A stretch of 64,000 nucleotides of DNA. Source: Cytophagaceae bacterium (GTDB lineage Bacteria; Bacteroidota; Bacteroidia; Cytophagales; Cytophagaceae). Position 1 is the first letter of the stretch, and every line of letters begins with the position of its first letter. This document shows positions 35,018 through 44,044 of the stretch, one piece after another. The stretch lies in NCBI GenBank assembly GCA_025454925.1, contig JALONM010000004.1:62001-126000 (forward strand). The letters run 5' to 3'. The notes below the pieces were generated by a model. The model saw only the letters and a program-made list of their open reading frames with translations. It ran no database searches and had not been told where the DNA came from. The translations under genes were made by a program, and so were the position numbers.

Positions 35018-36295
35018 TTATTTTCTTCCAAAAAGTTTATGAGCTCTGCTAAAATCGCCGGAAGCTATAGCTGCGGCAATGGAGAGTTCTCCGGCTAAAA
35101 TGGTAGCGCCACAAATTTCGGCAAACTTACGGGCGGTGCCTTCGCCGGTACATCCTATTAATTTCAAACATTCCTGTTGTGTACCCAGCCGGGTTCCTCC
35201 TCCTACGGTCCCTACAATCAAGCCAGGCAGGGTAACCGCTACATACAAATCTCCTTCTTTGCTTACTTCCATGCGGGTAATGCCTACATACGCTTCCGTA
35301 ACGCAAGCTACATCTTGTCCGCAGGCTAAAAAAATTGCCGCCAATCCATTGGCATAATGTCCTTGTATACCGATGGCGCCACTTTGCACGGCACCTACGG
35401 AAGACGTTTGCCAATATTGGGCAATCGCCGCCGGACTGGAATTCAGCACGCGATGGACTAATTCTTTTTTTATCATAGCTTCTGCCGTCACCTTTTTTCC
35501 TCGAACAGTAGCGAAAGCGACCGATGTTGCTTTTTTATCGCCGCTATAATTACTTTCAATAAACCAATGAGAAGGCTTAATGCTAAACGTCGAGAGAATA
35601 TATTGACAAACTGCATCGGTGCAAATAGTCACCATGTTCTGCCCTGCTGCGTCGCCAGTGGTATATTCAAACACCAATGTAACCTGATTTCCCTCCATAT
35701 TGATTCGGAGGTCTTCCAGTTTGGCATAGCGACTTTTTTGTGAAACGATTATTTTAAACGTATCGATGTGCATGAGCACCCATTGGGCAAACGCCCCTAC
35801 TTCCGGCAAGGATTGAAACCGAAATACAGGTGCCCGTTGCACACTTTCAGTAAGGCATACCGATGTGATGCCACCAGATAATCGGGCTGCTTTGGCTCCC
35901 CGGTTGTATGAGGCCACCAGCGCCCCTTCCGTAGTAGCCATCGGAACATAGTAATCGCCTTGAGCGAGTGTACCATGAATGTGCACTGGGCCCACTATAC
36001 CGGTTGGCACTTGTGTCATTCCAATATAATTCTCTATATTCCCTCTGAGAGATTCCGGCTCTTGCTCCTGATCTGCCGATCCGCTTAGCCTCGGAAAGGA
36101 TTGCCCCAGCTCTTTCTCCAGCCAGGATAATCTTTTCTGCTGCGCTTCCTTACTCCAGGACAAAGGTCCGGGAAGTTCCTTTACCACGGGCGTATCTGAG
36201 GATGGAATAGATACTTGTTTAAGCACCTGATCAAAGGTCTGAAGGCTTGACAATTTTTCTAATAAGCGACGAGCCTTTTCACTTGTAGTTGACAT
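35018..36295 (-). CDS. Class I hydroxymethylglutaryl-CoA reductase
   Basis: A 425-residue enzyme making mevalonate from HMG-CoA with NADPH. The start at 36295 (MSTTSEKARRLLEKL) is chosen over upstream in-frame codons that lack family similarity. Class I hallmarks are IGMTQVPTGIVGPVHI, MATTEGALVASYNRGAKA (catalytic Glu), YSGDKKATSVAF (catalytic Lys), ACGQDVACVTEAY (catalytic Asp) and a C-terminal His in SRAHKLFGRK. The usual DAMGxN signature reads DAAGQNM here. It leads a three-gene operon with UbiA-like and dikinase-like genes. No other mevalonate-pathway gene is in the window. Confidence 0.92.
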   Translation of the reverse strand: MSTTSEKARRLLEKLSSLQTFDQVLKQVSIPSSDTPVVKELPGPLSWSKEAQQKRLSWLEKELGQSFPRLSGSADQEQEPESLRGNIENYIGMTQVPTGIVGPVHIHGTLAQGDYYVPMATTEGALVASYNRGAKAARLSGGITSVCLTESVQRAPVFRFQSLPEVGAFAQWVLMHIDTFKIIVSQKSRYAKLEDLRINMEGNQVTLVFEYTTGDAAGQNMVTICTDAVCQYILSTFSIKPSHWFIESNYSGDKKATSVAFATVRGKKVTAEAMIKKELVHRVLNSSPAAIAQYWQTSSVGAVQSGAIGIQGHYANGLAAIFLACGQDVACVTEAYVGITRMEVSKEGDLYVAVTLPGLIVGTVGGGTRLGTQQECLKLIGCTGEGTARKFAEICGATILAGELSIAAAIASGDFSRAHKLFGRK

Positions 36296-36675
36296 GGAAA
36301 CTATTTTTTCACCAGATAAGGTACAAAAAGGATTGCTACAATCGAATATCTTTCTGGTAAAATTCGGGTTCTGAAGAGAAAAGAGAAGAGACGAATTTAT
36401 ATTGAGAAATGATTCATAACATCTACAAAATCTGAGGTCATTCATCCATAAGAATCACCTCTCAATGCCTACCCTTTTCCCATTTCGGAATTTCCGGCTC
36501 TGAATCTGGGATCCAGCATCTTTTTCGATAGTCCTATCCTTTTCTATAAAAAAAAAGCCGGATACTTGTGAATTAAGTCAAAGATGATTAAAAAAATTAT
36601 TGTTTTGAGTAAATTGGATTTAGTTTTGATTTCTAAACGAAATAAGACAAAACCTGTATTTCATTTTTGCTTCGT
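36296..36675. other. Divergent intergenic region between the HMG-CoA reductase operon and the patatin-biotin operon
   Basis: About 380 nt without a gene. A perfect -7-like TAGTTTTG on the plus strand (36621-36628) could serve the patatin-bioFDA unit, though its TTTG upstream (36604-36607) is only 13 nt away. GGCTCTGAATCTGGGATCC near 36499 loosely resembles the short repeat at 12542 and 27524. Confidence 0.45.
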
Positions 36676-37881
36676 ATGACTTCTGAAAATTCCAACACCC
36701 TGTATAAAATTCTATCCCTCGATGGTGGAGGTTCCTGGGCATTTATAGAAATCTTGACCCTTATGAAGTTGTTTCCTTCGATGAAGAATAAGGAAATTTT
36801 GAAACAATTCGATATGGTGGTGACCAATTCAGGAGGAAGCATTGTGTTGGCTGGTATGATAGAAAAGGAAACTCCTGAAGAAGTTTTTCAATTATTAATG
36901 AATGAAGAAAAAAGAAGAAAGATATTTGTGTCGACGTTCTTTTCCTTTTTCACCAAATTCATAAGAATAGGACATCGGTATAAAACTACCCAGAAGCTCT
37001 TGGGTTTACAATCGGTACTTTCCAACACGCATGCATTAACGCTGGACCAGATACCGGGCTATATTCAGCATCCAAATTTAAAATTGCTGATTGTAGGATT
37101 TGATTACGACCGGAGCAGGGCAAGTTTTTTTCGTTCCGACCTGAAAAGTCCCAGTTCCTCCGGCAATTCTCAAACGGCGATGCGATTGGCGGATGCTGTA
37201 CATGCCAGCAGCAATGCGCCCGTCAATTATTTTAATGGCCCTACGGTGGTGCAACAGGGATCTAAGACCAAACGCTTTTGGGATGGAGCAATCGGTGGGC
37301 ACAACAATCCATGCCTGGTGGGATGTATAGAAGCGCTGAGTTATGGAAAAGACGCAAAAAATATTCGCATCCTTTCTTTGGGAACAGGAGCTACGCAATC
37401 CCTTATACAAGGGCTTCACAGTCCAGAACTTGCCGAACCCAAGGAATTATTGCAGAAACGTGAAAAAGGAAACTTTTTTAGTTATCTCACCAAACTTTCG
37501 ACTTCCATACTGAATGAGCCCCAGGATGCTGCGAGCTACATGGCGCACATGGTATTGGGAGGGAAAGCCGCCAACCAATCCCTTTCCCAATTGGTTCGCC
37601 TGAATCCTATTGTCAGGCCTGTATTGGATAAAGATTCACAAACATGGAAATTACCCAAAGGACTTTCCTATGCTCAATACCGTAGGTTGCAAAATCTGGA
37701 TATGGATGCTGTTAAGCAAGAGGAAGTTAACCTTATTCAAGAGCTGACCAATGCCTGGTTACGGGGAGAGGTACCCAATCAAGCCATTCGTATGAGCGGG
37801 ACGTTTGAAGCACAGATCGGGCACGACCTTGCTTCTGAAGCGATCGATTACTGGAAAAAAATAAGCCAGGAGAACCACTAA
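36676..37881 (+). CDS. Patatin-like acyl hydrolase heading the bioFDA operon
   Basis: A 401-residue cytosolic protein. The oxyanion loop is ILSLDGGGSWAFIEI (about residues 10-24). The nucleophile Ser sits in VVTNSGGSIVLAG (about 46-58), a TxSGGS variant of the usual GxSxGG. The dyad Asp is in FWDGAIGGHNNP (DGA). Patatins are Ser-Asp lipases or acyl hydrolases, without a His. It ends 16 nt before bioF, so it is very likely co-transcribed with the biotin genes. A role hydrolysing a pimeloyl ester or thioester is conceivable, but a housekeeping lipase is equally possible. Confidence 0.82.
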   Translation: MTSENSNTLYKILSLDGGGSWAFIEILTLMKLFPSMKNKEILKQFDMVVTNSGGSIVLAGMIEKETPEEVFQLLMNEEKRRKIFVSTFFSFFTKFIRIGHRYKTTQKLLGLQSVLSNTHALTLDQIPGYIQHPNLKLLIVGFDYDRSRASFFRSDLKSPSSSGNSQTAMRLADAVHASSNAPVNYFNGPTVVQQGSKTKRFWDGAIGGHNNPCLVGCIEALSYGKDAKNIRILSLGTGATQSLIQGLHSPELAEPKELLQKREKGNFFSYLTKLSTSILNEPQDAASYMAHMVLGGKAANQSLSQLVRLNPIVRPVLDKDSQTWKLPKGLSYAQYRRLQNLDMDAVKQEEVNLIQELTNAWLRGEVPNQAIRMSGTFEAQIGHDLASEAIDYWKKISQENH

Positions 37882-37897
37882 AGAAGACTGCCAAGAG

Positions 37898-39028
37898 ATG
37901 CTTATTCAAAAATTACAGGAAAAGCTATTGGAACGGCTTGAGAACAATAGCCTGCGAAAGTTATCCGTACGCGAAAACCTGGTAGATTTTTTTTCCAACG
38001 ATTACCTGGGTATTGCTGCGGATGAATCTTTGTACGAACAAGTGTTGGATTTGTCGGATCGATGGAAGAGCAAACAAAATGGCTCCACAGGCTCCCGTTT
38101 GCTTAGCGGAAACAGCAAACACGCATTGGATGTAGAGGACCGTATGGCGTTTTACTTTAAAGCAGAAAAATGTTTGTTGTTTAACAGCGGATACAACGCC
38201 AATCTTTCCATCCTGTCTGCCATTCCAGGGCGCAACGATACAATACTATACGACGAACTGATACATGCTTCACTCAAAGACGGAGCCCGACTGAGCATGG
38301 CTCAACGTTTTTCCTTTCGGCATAATGACTTGCAGGACCTGGAGCAAAAAATTAAAAAATCAAGCGGCGATGTATTCGTTGTCGTAGAATCGGTTTATTC
38401 CATGGATGGCGATTTTGCTCCCCTGGAAGCTCTGGTTGATATTTGTGAGCGTTGTGGGGCCCATCTGATAGTTGACGAAGCACACAGCACCGGATTGTTT
38501 GGCCCTTATGGCGAAGGCCTGTGCATTGACAGACAGCTTGAACGCAGGATATTCGCCCGCGTTTACACATTTGGCAAAGCCATGGGCATGCATGGTGCCT
38601 GCATCGCGGGCAGCAGAATCCTTATTGACTATCTCATTAATTTTGCCAGGCCCTTTATTTATACTACGGCCTTGCCTCCTCACGCACTCGCCACGATACA
38701 GGTAGTGCTGGAGCGCTGCGAAACGATGAGCACTGAGCGACAAGAATTAAACGAGCGTATTCGTGACTGGAACGAGTTGGCATCACAAAACTTACCTTCG
38801 GGAACTTTTTCTGTAAACAAAAGCCCTATTCAAGTGGTTATGATGAGCGGAAACAACCGGGTACGCAATGCTCAACGGGCCTTGTACCAACAAGGACTTG
38901 ACGCCAGGGCCATATTATCGCCTACCGTAAAAGCCGGACAAGAGCGTATTCGCATCTGCTTACACCGCTACAATACAGAAGATGAAATCAAACGTTTAGT
39001 GCGAACCCTTCAAACCTGCATCGAATGA
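37898..39028 (+). CDS. bioF: 8-amino-7-oxononanoate synthase
   Basis: A 376-residue PLP enzyme condensing pimeloyl thioester with alanine in biotin synthesis. Alpha-oxoamine synthase blocks are FFSNDYLGIA, NGSTGSRLLSGNSKHALDVE, LFNSGYNANLSILSAI, VESVYSMDGDFAPLEAL, IVDEAHSTGLFGPYGEG and the PLP lysine in VYTFGKAMGMHGACIAG (about residue 226). The stop overlaps the bioD start (ATGA). Adjacency to bioD and bioA makes BioF the right call over the related glycine C-acetyltransferase. Confidence 0.95.
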   Translation: MLIQKLQEKLLERLENNSLRKLSVRENLVDFFSNDYLGIAADESLYEQVLDLSDRWKSKQNGSTGSRLLSGNSKHALDVEDRMAFYFKAEKCLLFNSGYNANLSILSAIPGRNDTILYDELIHASLKDGARLSMAQRFSFRHNDLQDLEQKIKKSSGDVFVVVESVYSMDGDFAPLEALVDICERCGAHLIVDEAHSTGLFGPYGEGLCIDRQLERRIFARVYTFGKAMGMHGACIAGSRILIDYLINFARPFIYTTALPPHALATIQVVLERCETMSTERQELNERIRDWNELASQNLPSGTFSVNKSPIQVVMMSGNNRVRNAQRALYQQGLDARAILSPTVKAGQERIRICLHRYNTEDEIKRLVRTLQTCIE

Positions 39029-39639
39029 ATTATTTTGTTACAGCCATCGGAACCGACAGCGGGAAAACCTTGGTAAGTGCCATATTAGTAAAAGCATTGC
39101 AATGCGATTACTGGAAACCTATTCAGTCTGGACTACCCCGGGATTCTGAGACGGTAGAAAAACTCATCGACAACACACACTCTTTCATCCATCCGGAAGC
39201 GTACTTATTGAAGACGCCAGCATCACCCCATTATTCGGCGGCCCTGGATAAGGTGACTATTGATTTAGAAAAAATCAATCTACCCGCAACAGATGGAAAC
39301 GACCTGGTGATCGAAGGAGCAGGTGGTGTTTTGGTTCCTCTCAACGATACCGACGTTGTGATAGACCTGGCTGCCCGGTTCAAAGCAGAAATCATTTTGG
39401 TTTCTAATCATTACCTGGGCAGTATCAACCACACCTTGTTGACTATTGAAGCTTTGAAAAAAAGAAATCTTCCGGTGAAGGGAATTATTTTTAATGGAAT
39501 CCCGAACCCTTCCAGTGAAGAAATTATTTTAAAAAAATCAGGATATCCGTGTTTATTGCGAATTGCACAAGAAGAAAAAATCAATGAAGAAACGGTGATG
39601 CGGTATGCCTTAAAATTGGTAGAAACCTGGTTTGCTTAA
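39025..39639 (+). CDS. bioD: Dethiobiotin synthetase
   Basis: A 204-residue ATP-dependent carboxylase closing the ureido ring of dethiobiotin. The P-loop variant is VTAIGTDSGKTLVSA (residues 4-18). WKPIQSGL carries the conserved Lys. VIEGAGGVLVPLND (about 91-104) and LVSNHYLGSINHTLLTIEAL are standard BioD blocks. It is coupled to bioF by an ATGA overlap and directly precedes bioA. Confidence 0.95.
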   Translation: MNYFVTAIGTDSGKTLVSAILVKALQCDYWKPIQSGLPRDSETVEKLIDNTHSFIHPEAYLLKTPASPHYSAALDKVTIDLEKINLPATDGNDLVIEGAGGVLVPLNDTDVVIDLAARFKAEIILVSNHYLGSINHTLLTIEALKKRNLPVKGIIFNGIPNPSSEEIILKKSGYPCLLRIAQEEKINEETVMRYALKLVETWFA

Positions 39640-39652
39640 TTTCCAACCTTCC

Positions 39653-40912
39653 ATGCTTTTAGAAAAAGATGCTCTGATGCTTTGGCATCCTTATTCTCCA
39701 CTGGTTACGGACCAAGCTCCTTTGGAGGTGTTGGAGGCGCGCGGTGCTTACCTGCATTTGGCCGATGGTCGCCGGCTACTTGATGGTATTTCTTCCTGGT
39801 GGGTAAACCTGCATGGACACGCCCATCCTTATTTAATTGAAGCCTTGCATAAACAAGCCACGCAGCTTGATCATACGTTGTTTGCAGGCTTTACACATGC
39901 TCCGGCAGTTCGATTGGCCGAAAGACTTCTATCGTTTTGGAACGGAAATATGCGCAGGGTTTTTTATTCCGACAATGGAAGCACTTCGGTAGAAGCGGCC
40001 ATTAAGCTTGCCATGCAGTATTTTCTTTTGTCTGGAAAAAAGAACATACAACTTATTGCCATCGATGGAGCCTTTCATGGAGACACATTTGGAGCCATGG
40101 CCGTAAGTGGCAAAAGTATTTTCAACGAAGCTTTTGAAGGTCATTTGCTCCCAGTCAAACATATTCCCTTTCCGATAGACGAACGCTGTTTAGCATCCTT
40201 ACAAACGATTTTGGAAGCACACGAGGCTTGTATTTTCATTTATGAACCGCTGCTTCAGGGAGCAGCAGGCATGCGCGCCTACGAGGCTTCTTTATTAAAC
40301 AAGATGCTGAAAGCAGTGCATGCATACCAAGGCATTTGCATAGCGGATGAAGTGCTCACCGGATTCGGCCGCACGGGTACCATGTTCGCTTCTCAACAAG
40401 TTCACGAGCAACCCGACCTGGTTTGCCTGTCCAAAGGTATAACAGGAGGTCTCATGCCTTTCGCGGCCACGCTGGTGAATGCCCGAATGGAAGAGCCTTT
40501 TCTAAGTAACGAATTCGGTCGCATATTCTACCATGGGCATTCCTATACAGCCAATCCTCTTGCCTGCGCATTAGGTATAGCAAGCCTGGAACTTTTTGAA
40601 AAAGAAAATACCCTGAACCACATACAATTACTAAATTCTTGTCAGAAAAAAGGGAAAGAGCATTTGAAGAGCTGCAACTCCATTTCTCGAATAGACGTTA
40701 TGGGAACTATGCTATCGGTTGAATTTCAATCGGAGGAAGAGAAGGGGTACCTGAATAGCATTCGTCAACGTTCCTATGCGTATTTTCTTAGCCGAGGATT
40801 TTTGTTGAGACCCCTGGGAAATGTTAGTTATGTGTTACCGCCCTATTGCGTAAGCACCGAAGAACTTAATCGTGTTCACGAAGCCCTATATGAATTTGCC
40901 CATACTCTTTAA
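39653..40912 (+). CDS. bioA: Adenosylmethionine-8-amino-7-oxononanoate aminotransferase
   Basis: A 419-residue class-III PLP aminotransferase converting 7-keto-8-aminopelargonate to 7,8-diaminopelargonate. LWHPYSPL near the N-terminus and GISSWWVNLHGHAHP are typical of BioA. The PLP site includes FYSDNGSTSVEAAIKLA, CIADEVLTGFGRTGTMFA and the lysine in VCLSKGITGGLMPFAAT (about residue 261). I prefer the ATG at 39653; a TTG at 39632 would overlap bioD. bioB, bioC and a bioH-type esterase are absent from the window. Confidence 0.93.
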   Translation: MLLEKDALMLWHPYSPLVTDQAPLEVLEARGAYLHLADGRRLLDGISSWWVNLHGHAHPYLIEALHKQATQLDHTLFAGFTHAPAVRLAERLLSFWNGNMRRVFYSDNGSTSVEAAIKLAMQYFLLSGKKNIQLIAIDGAFHGDTFGAMAVSGKSIFNEAFEGHLLPVKHIPFPIDERCLASLQTILEAHEACIFIYEPLLQGAAGMRAYEASLLNKMLKAVHAYQGICIADEVLTGFGRTGTMFASQQVHEQPDLVCLSKGITGGLMPFAATLVNARMEEPFLSNEFGRIFYHGHSYTANPLACALGIASLELFEKENTLNHIQLLNSCQKKGKEHLKSCNSISRIDVMGTMLSVEFQSEEEKGYLNSIRQRSYAYFLSRGFLLRPLGNVSYVLPPYCVSTEELNRVHEALYEFAHTL

Positions 40913-42509
40913 CTTGGTGTTCCGAAAAACCCGACGATCCTTTTCCGGATTTTCTCTTTGGTTTTTCGTATTTGTTGGCTTAGCGTTTTCTTATTTAAAG
41001 GCACAACACACTCCTGTCTCCTTGCCTTTTTCTTCGGCCACCGCCTTTCTGGAGCCGGACGGAAGACAATGGAGCATGGCGTTGAATGAAAAAGAATATG
41101 TATTGTTATCGAAAAAGAAAGGTGGCTTGCAGGGAGACGCTGAATACAGCATTGAAAAATATACGAAACCTCTTTCATTAGACTATTCAATTCCTTTGAC
41201 AGTAAAAGCAGGTGAAGAACCTTTGCGGTTTTGGAAAAACACAAAAGCCTTGTATTTACTCGCCACCCGCTACACGGATAAAAGCAGTCAACTGGTAGCC
41301 TATGAATTTGATTTGGGCACGGGCAGCCAGCGTTCCGAAGTAACATTGGCAAACGTAGAAGTAAAAGCCAACCAGGAGGTCAGTGGCAAAGCGAGTCCGC
41401 TGCTTCAACTTAAGGAACAAGTAGCACTTGCCTTAGAGCCTGGCGCAGTAGTTCCTTATACTCATGGCTTTCATGCGGAACAGAGTCCCGATCAAAAATC
41501 ACTGCTCGTATATTGGTATGACTTCTCTCAGAAAAATCTGCGCGCCCATTGCTGGCTTCTGAATGAATCCTTGCTCCTTCAAAAACAAGCCACACTTCCC
41601 ATTGATGGAGGATTTCTAAATGTGGGATTCTATCCTTCCAATGCCGGAGAAATTTACGTACTCAACACCGACCGGAGCGGACGCGTGGTCATGATCTGGA
41701 TTAACCTGGAAACTATGGATAACCGTTTACTGGATATTCAAAGTGCCAGCTCTCAGAGACATTCCCTGCGCATTCAAATTTGGGGAAACCGCATTGTATA
41801 CCTTGCTGCCATACAAGTCCCCATGGGACAAAAATCCATGCAAGGCGTACTTTACGCGCGCTTTGATTTCGATCAGATGGTGATTGAAAAAATAAATTTG
41901 CATGACATCTCTCAAAACATGCAACAGACGGCCTCCTCCATGAGAGGCCGGGGTTCGTTAAATCTGCCAGAAGAAAATTGGGCCCATTTTTCCATTACCC
42001 ATTTTTCCGTTAATGAATTTGAAAAAATAATTTTGGTTCTTGAAAAATCCTTTTTAGAAACCCCAGGCTTCCCATACCAAGGGCAATGCGAATGGAAGCC
42101 ATCGCTAGCTCAAATTAAAACGGGACGTGTCCATAGCGAATCGATGCTGCTATTTTCGTTCAATAAAGACGATGAATTGCTGTGGGAAAATTACCTGGTC
42201 AAATCTCAGGTAAACGATATTTCTGCCGGATTAGAATTGAGTTCACATTGCTTACAAGTGGCGGACCAGGGACTGGTCAGAGTTTTGTATTCTTATTCTT
42301 CGTCTGCCAGCTCCTTACCCACGGAAATTTCCCTCACCGAATTTGATGAGCTGACGGGTATGCGCCAGCGCGAAATTTCGTTGAGTCCTGAAGGAGGCTG
42401 GAGTATGATGAGTGGCTACACACAATGGTGGGAAGATGGTTTAAGTATTGCCTGCCGCAAAGGACTTCTAGGAAAAAAGAGCGCTCTCTTTTTCTATTCA
42501 CTGAAATAA
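40890..42509 (+). CDS. Exported protein of unknown function at the end of the biotin operon
   Basis: A 539-residue protein from the ATG at 40890, overlapping the bioA end by 23 nt. Residues about 20-40 form a signal peptide (LWFFVFVGLAFSYLKAQ). The rest has repeated strand-rich units with WSMALNEKEYVLLSKK, LLVYWYDFSQKNLRAHCWLL, YVLNTDRSGRVVMIWINLE and LLFSFNKDDELLWENYLV. These resemble irregular beta-propeller blades. No catalytic motif or sorting domain was seen. I know no link between such a protein and biotin; the overlap may just reflect operon packing. Confidence 0.7.
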   Translation: MNLPILFNLVFRKTRRSFSGFSLWFFVFVGLAFSYLKAQHTPVSLPFSSATAFLEPDGRQWSMALNEKEYVLLSKKKGGLQGDAEYSIEKYTKPLSLDYSIPLTVKAGEEPLRFWKNTKALYLLATRYTDKSSQLVAYEFDLGTGSQRSEVTLANVEVKANQEVSGKASPLLQLKEQVALALEPGAVVPYTHGFHAEQSPDQKSLLVYWYDFSQKNLRAHCWLLNESLLLQKQATLPIDGGFLNVGFYPSNAGEIYVLNTDRSGRVVMIWINLETMDNRLLDIQSASSQRHSLRIQIWGNRIVYLAAIQVPMGQKSMQGVLYARFDFDQMVIEKINLHDISQNMQQTASSMRGRGSLNLPEENWAHFSITHFSVNEFEKIILVLEKSFLETPGFPYQGQCEWKPSLAQIKTGRVHSESMLLFSFNKDDELLWENYLVKSQVNDISAGLELSSHCLQVADQGLVRVLYSYSSSASSLPTEISLTEFDELTGMRQREISLSPEGGWSMMSGYTQWWEDGLSIACRKGLLGKKSALFFYSLK

Positions 42510-42602
42510 TAATGTATAAAAAATAACCCTTAGGATGGGGCATTGGCCAAAACCTGGTTCGCACTTTTCCTATTTATATATCCCTCCAGGAAAAAAGTAC
42601 GG

Positions 42603-42633
42603 TTGACACTTTTAGATAGTTTTACTATCTTTC
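42603..42633 (+). promoter_or_regulatory. Probable promoter with hairpin operator for the metalloprotease gene
   Basis: TTG (42603-42605), a 20-nt spacer and TATCTTTC (42626-42633, one mismatch to TAnnTTTG) form a promoter-like signal 5 nt from the ATG at 42638. AGATAG/CTATCT arms (about 42614-42630) make a 6-bp inverted repeat across it. The short distance means either a nearly leaderless message or a different start site. Confidence 0.35.
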
Positions 42634-42637
42634 TTTC

Positions 42638-44044
42638 ATGCTGACGCAGAAAGAAAAAAAATCGCTGAATCCCTCCTCTTTGCAAGCCAACGGTTTCCCC
42701 AATCCGAGAAGTTTGAGCGGAGGTATTTCCGGAACAAAATTTCAACCGATCAGCAGCAGCGATTTCTTTGGAGGTAAATCCAACAGACAATCTCTGCAAC
42801 AAGGGGAAGACGAATCCAGTGGAGGCACTTCCCTGGCAAAATCAACAGGGCCCAGTGATACAGATTACCAGAGTATGCAGGTGGGGACCGACGGTACATT
42901 CAATCTAAATTCATGGGATTCTGCCCAACACGGTTTAGATTTCGGATTTACGACAGAAGGTAATATGCCTGTAGCCGTAAAAAACAAATTGAAATTAGTT
43001 GCCGATAATCTATTATATCAAAATCGGACGGTCAAAAACTTAGGCAGCTTCCCTGAAAACTTCACATTATCCTTATCCATCAACGGCAGCGAATTTACAC
43101 GGCCTAAAATGAGTGCGGATGAAAAAAAAAGGTATTCCGGTGATACTGTTTTTGAATTTGTTCGACTAAAGAATGGGCCCAAGCGGAAAGCCAACATTTT
43201 TGTTCGCGAACTGGGAGCCGATACTGTGAAGGCACAAATGGCAGGAACCGGTGCGCATGACAAAAAAATATTTGATCACTATTTTACAACCGATGCTACC
43301 TGGGGCAATGCTTCCGAATTGGAAATGTTGTATCATGCCATCGCTAAAATCCCTGCTTCGATTTTAGCCAAAGTACCCTCCCTTGTTTTCAAAAGGAAAA
43401 AAATGGACGATGGGGAAGCGGACCCCAAGCAGCCTCATGTGATGGCCAAACACACCATGAAACATTCCGGAGAATCAAGCATTGAGGTCTATGATTTGGC
43501 TTTTGAAAAATCGCACATACGATTCGGTGACGACCAGCAAGGCTTTTCCGATAATCTCACACAAACAATTGTTCATGAAATCGGACATGCACTTGATTCC
43601 AGAGTGATACGGAAAGGCTTAAGCGATTCGGACAACGTGTCGAATGATTGGCAGCAAGCCTATGAAAAAGAAAAACTAAATGAGCCTATTTGCGCCGAAC
43701 CAGGCCCGTATTTTGAAAGTTATTGCCAGGATATAAAAAGTAAGAGCAGTGATTTATTCAGCAAACATCTTCAGTTTAAAACAGCCTTATACCAACTGAG
43801 GTCTGAATCTGGTGAAGCCTATGTAGCTTCTGGAAATTCCTTGCTTTATAACGACCCGAAAGCGAAGACCGGTTATTTGAGCGCGCTGGACAAAGATCAA
43901 GCGAAAGCCGGCACGTTGTATGGCCGTAAAAGCAGGCAGGAAAATTTTGCCGAATTATTTTCGCTTTACATTCTTGACACCAAACGATTCAGTAAAATGT
44001 ATCCAAATGTATATGCCTACTTTTTAAAATCCTTTCCGAAATGA
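42638..44044 (+). CDS. Zinc metalloprotease-like protein, possible secreted effector
   Basis: A 468-residue protein with no signal peptide. Residues 1-75 are low-complexity and Ser/Gly/Gln-rich (NPSSLQANGFPNPRSLSGG). The C-terminal half has a zincin signature, TIVHEIGHALD, with the HExxH at residues 313-317 and the catalytic Glu at 314. A likely third ligand is in RQENFAELFSLYILD (Glu 435 or 439). HExxH with a downstream ENFAE is the arrangement of anthrax-lethal-factor-like proteases and of several contractile-injection-system toxins. The stop overlaps the next start as ATGA. Target and delivery route are unknown. Confidence 0.75.
   Translation: MLTQKEKKSLNPSSLQANGFPNPRSLSGGISGTKFQPISSSDFFGGKSNRQSLQQGEDESSGGTSLAKSTGPSDTDYQSMQVGTDGTFNLNSWDSAQHGLDFGFTTEGNMPVAVKNKLKLVADNLLYQNRTVKNLGSFPENFTLSLSINGSEFTRPKMSADEKKRYSGDTVFEFVRLKNGPKRKANIFVRELGADTVKAQMAGTGAHDKKIFDHYFTTDATWGNASELEMLYHAIAKIPASILAKVPSLVFKRKKMDDGEADPKQPHVMAKHTMKHSGESSIEVYDLAFEKSHIRFGDDQQGFSDNLTQTIVHEIGHALDSRVIRKGLSDSDNVSNDWQQAYEKEKLNEPICAEPGPYFESYCQDIKSKSSDLFSKHLQFKTALYQLRSESGEAYVASGNSLLYNDPKAKTGYLSALDKDQAKAGTLYGRKSRQENFAELFSLYILDTKRFSKMYPNVYAYFLKSFPK

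Noticed and set aside
36676-37881. Patatin considered as a CBASS (CapV-type) defence effector
   Set aside because: No CD-NTase or other defence gene is near; it is in an operon with bioFDA.
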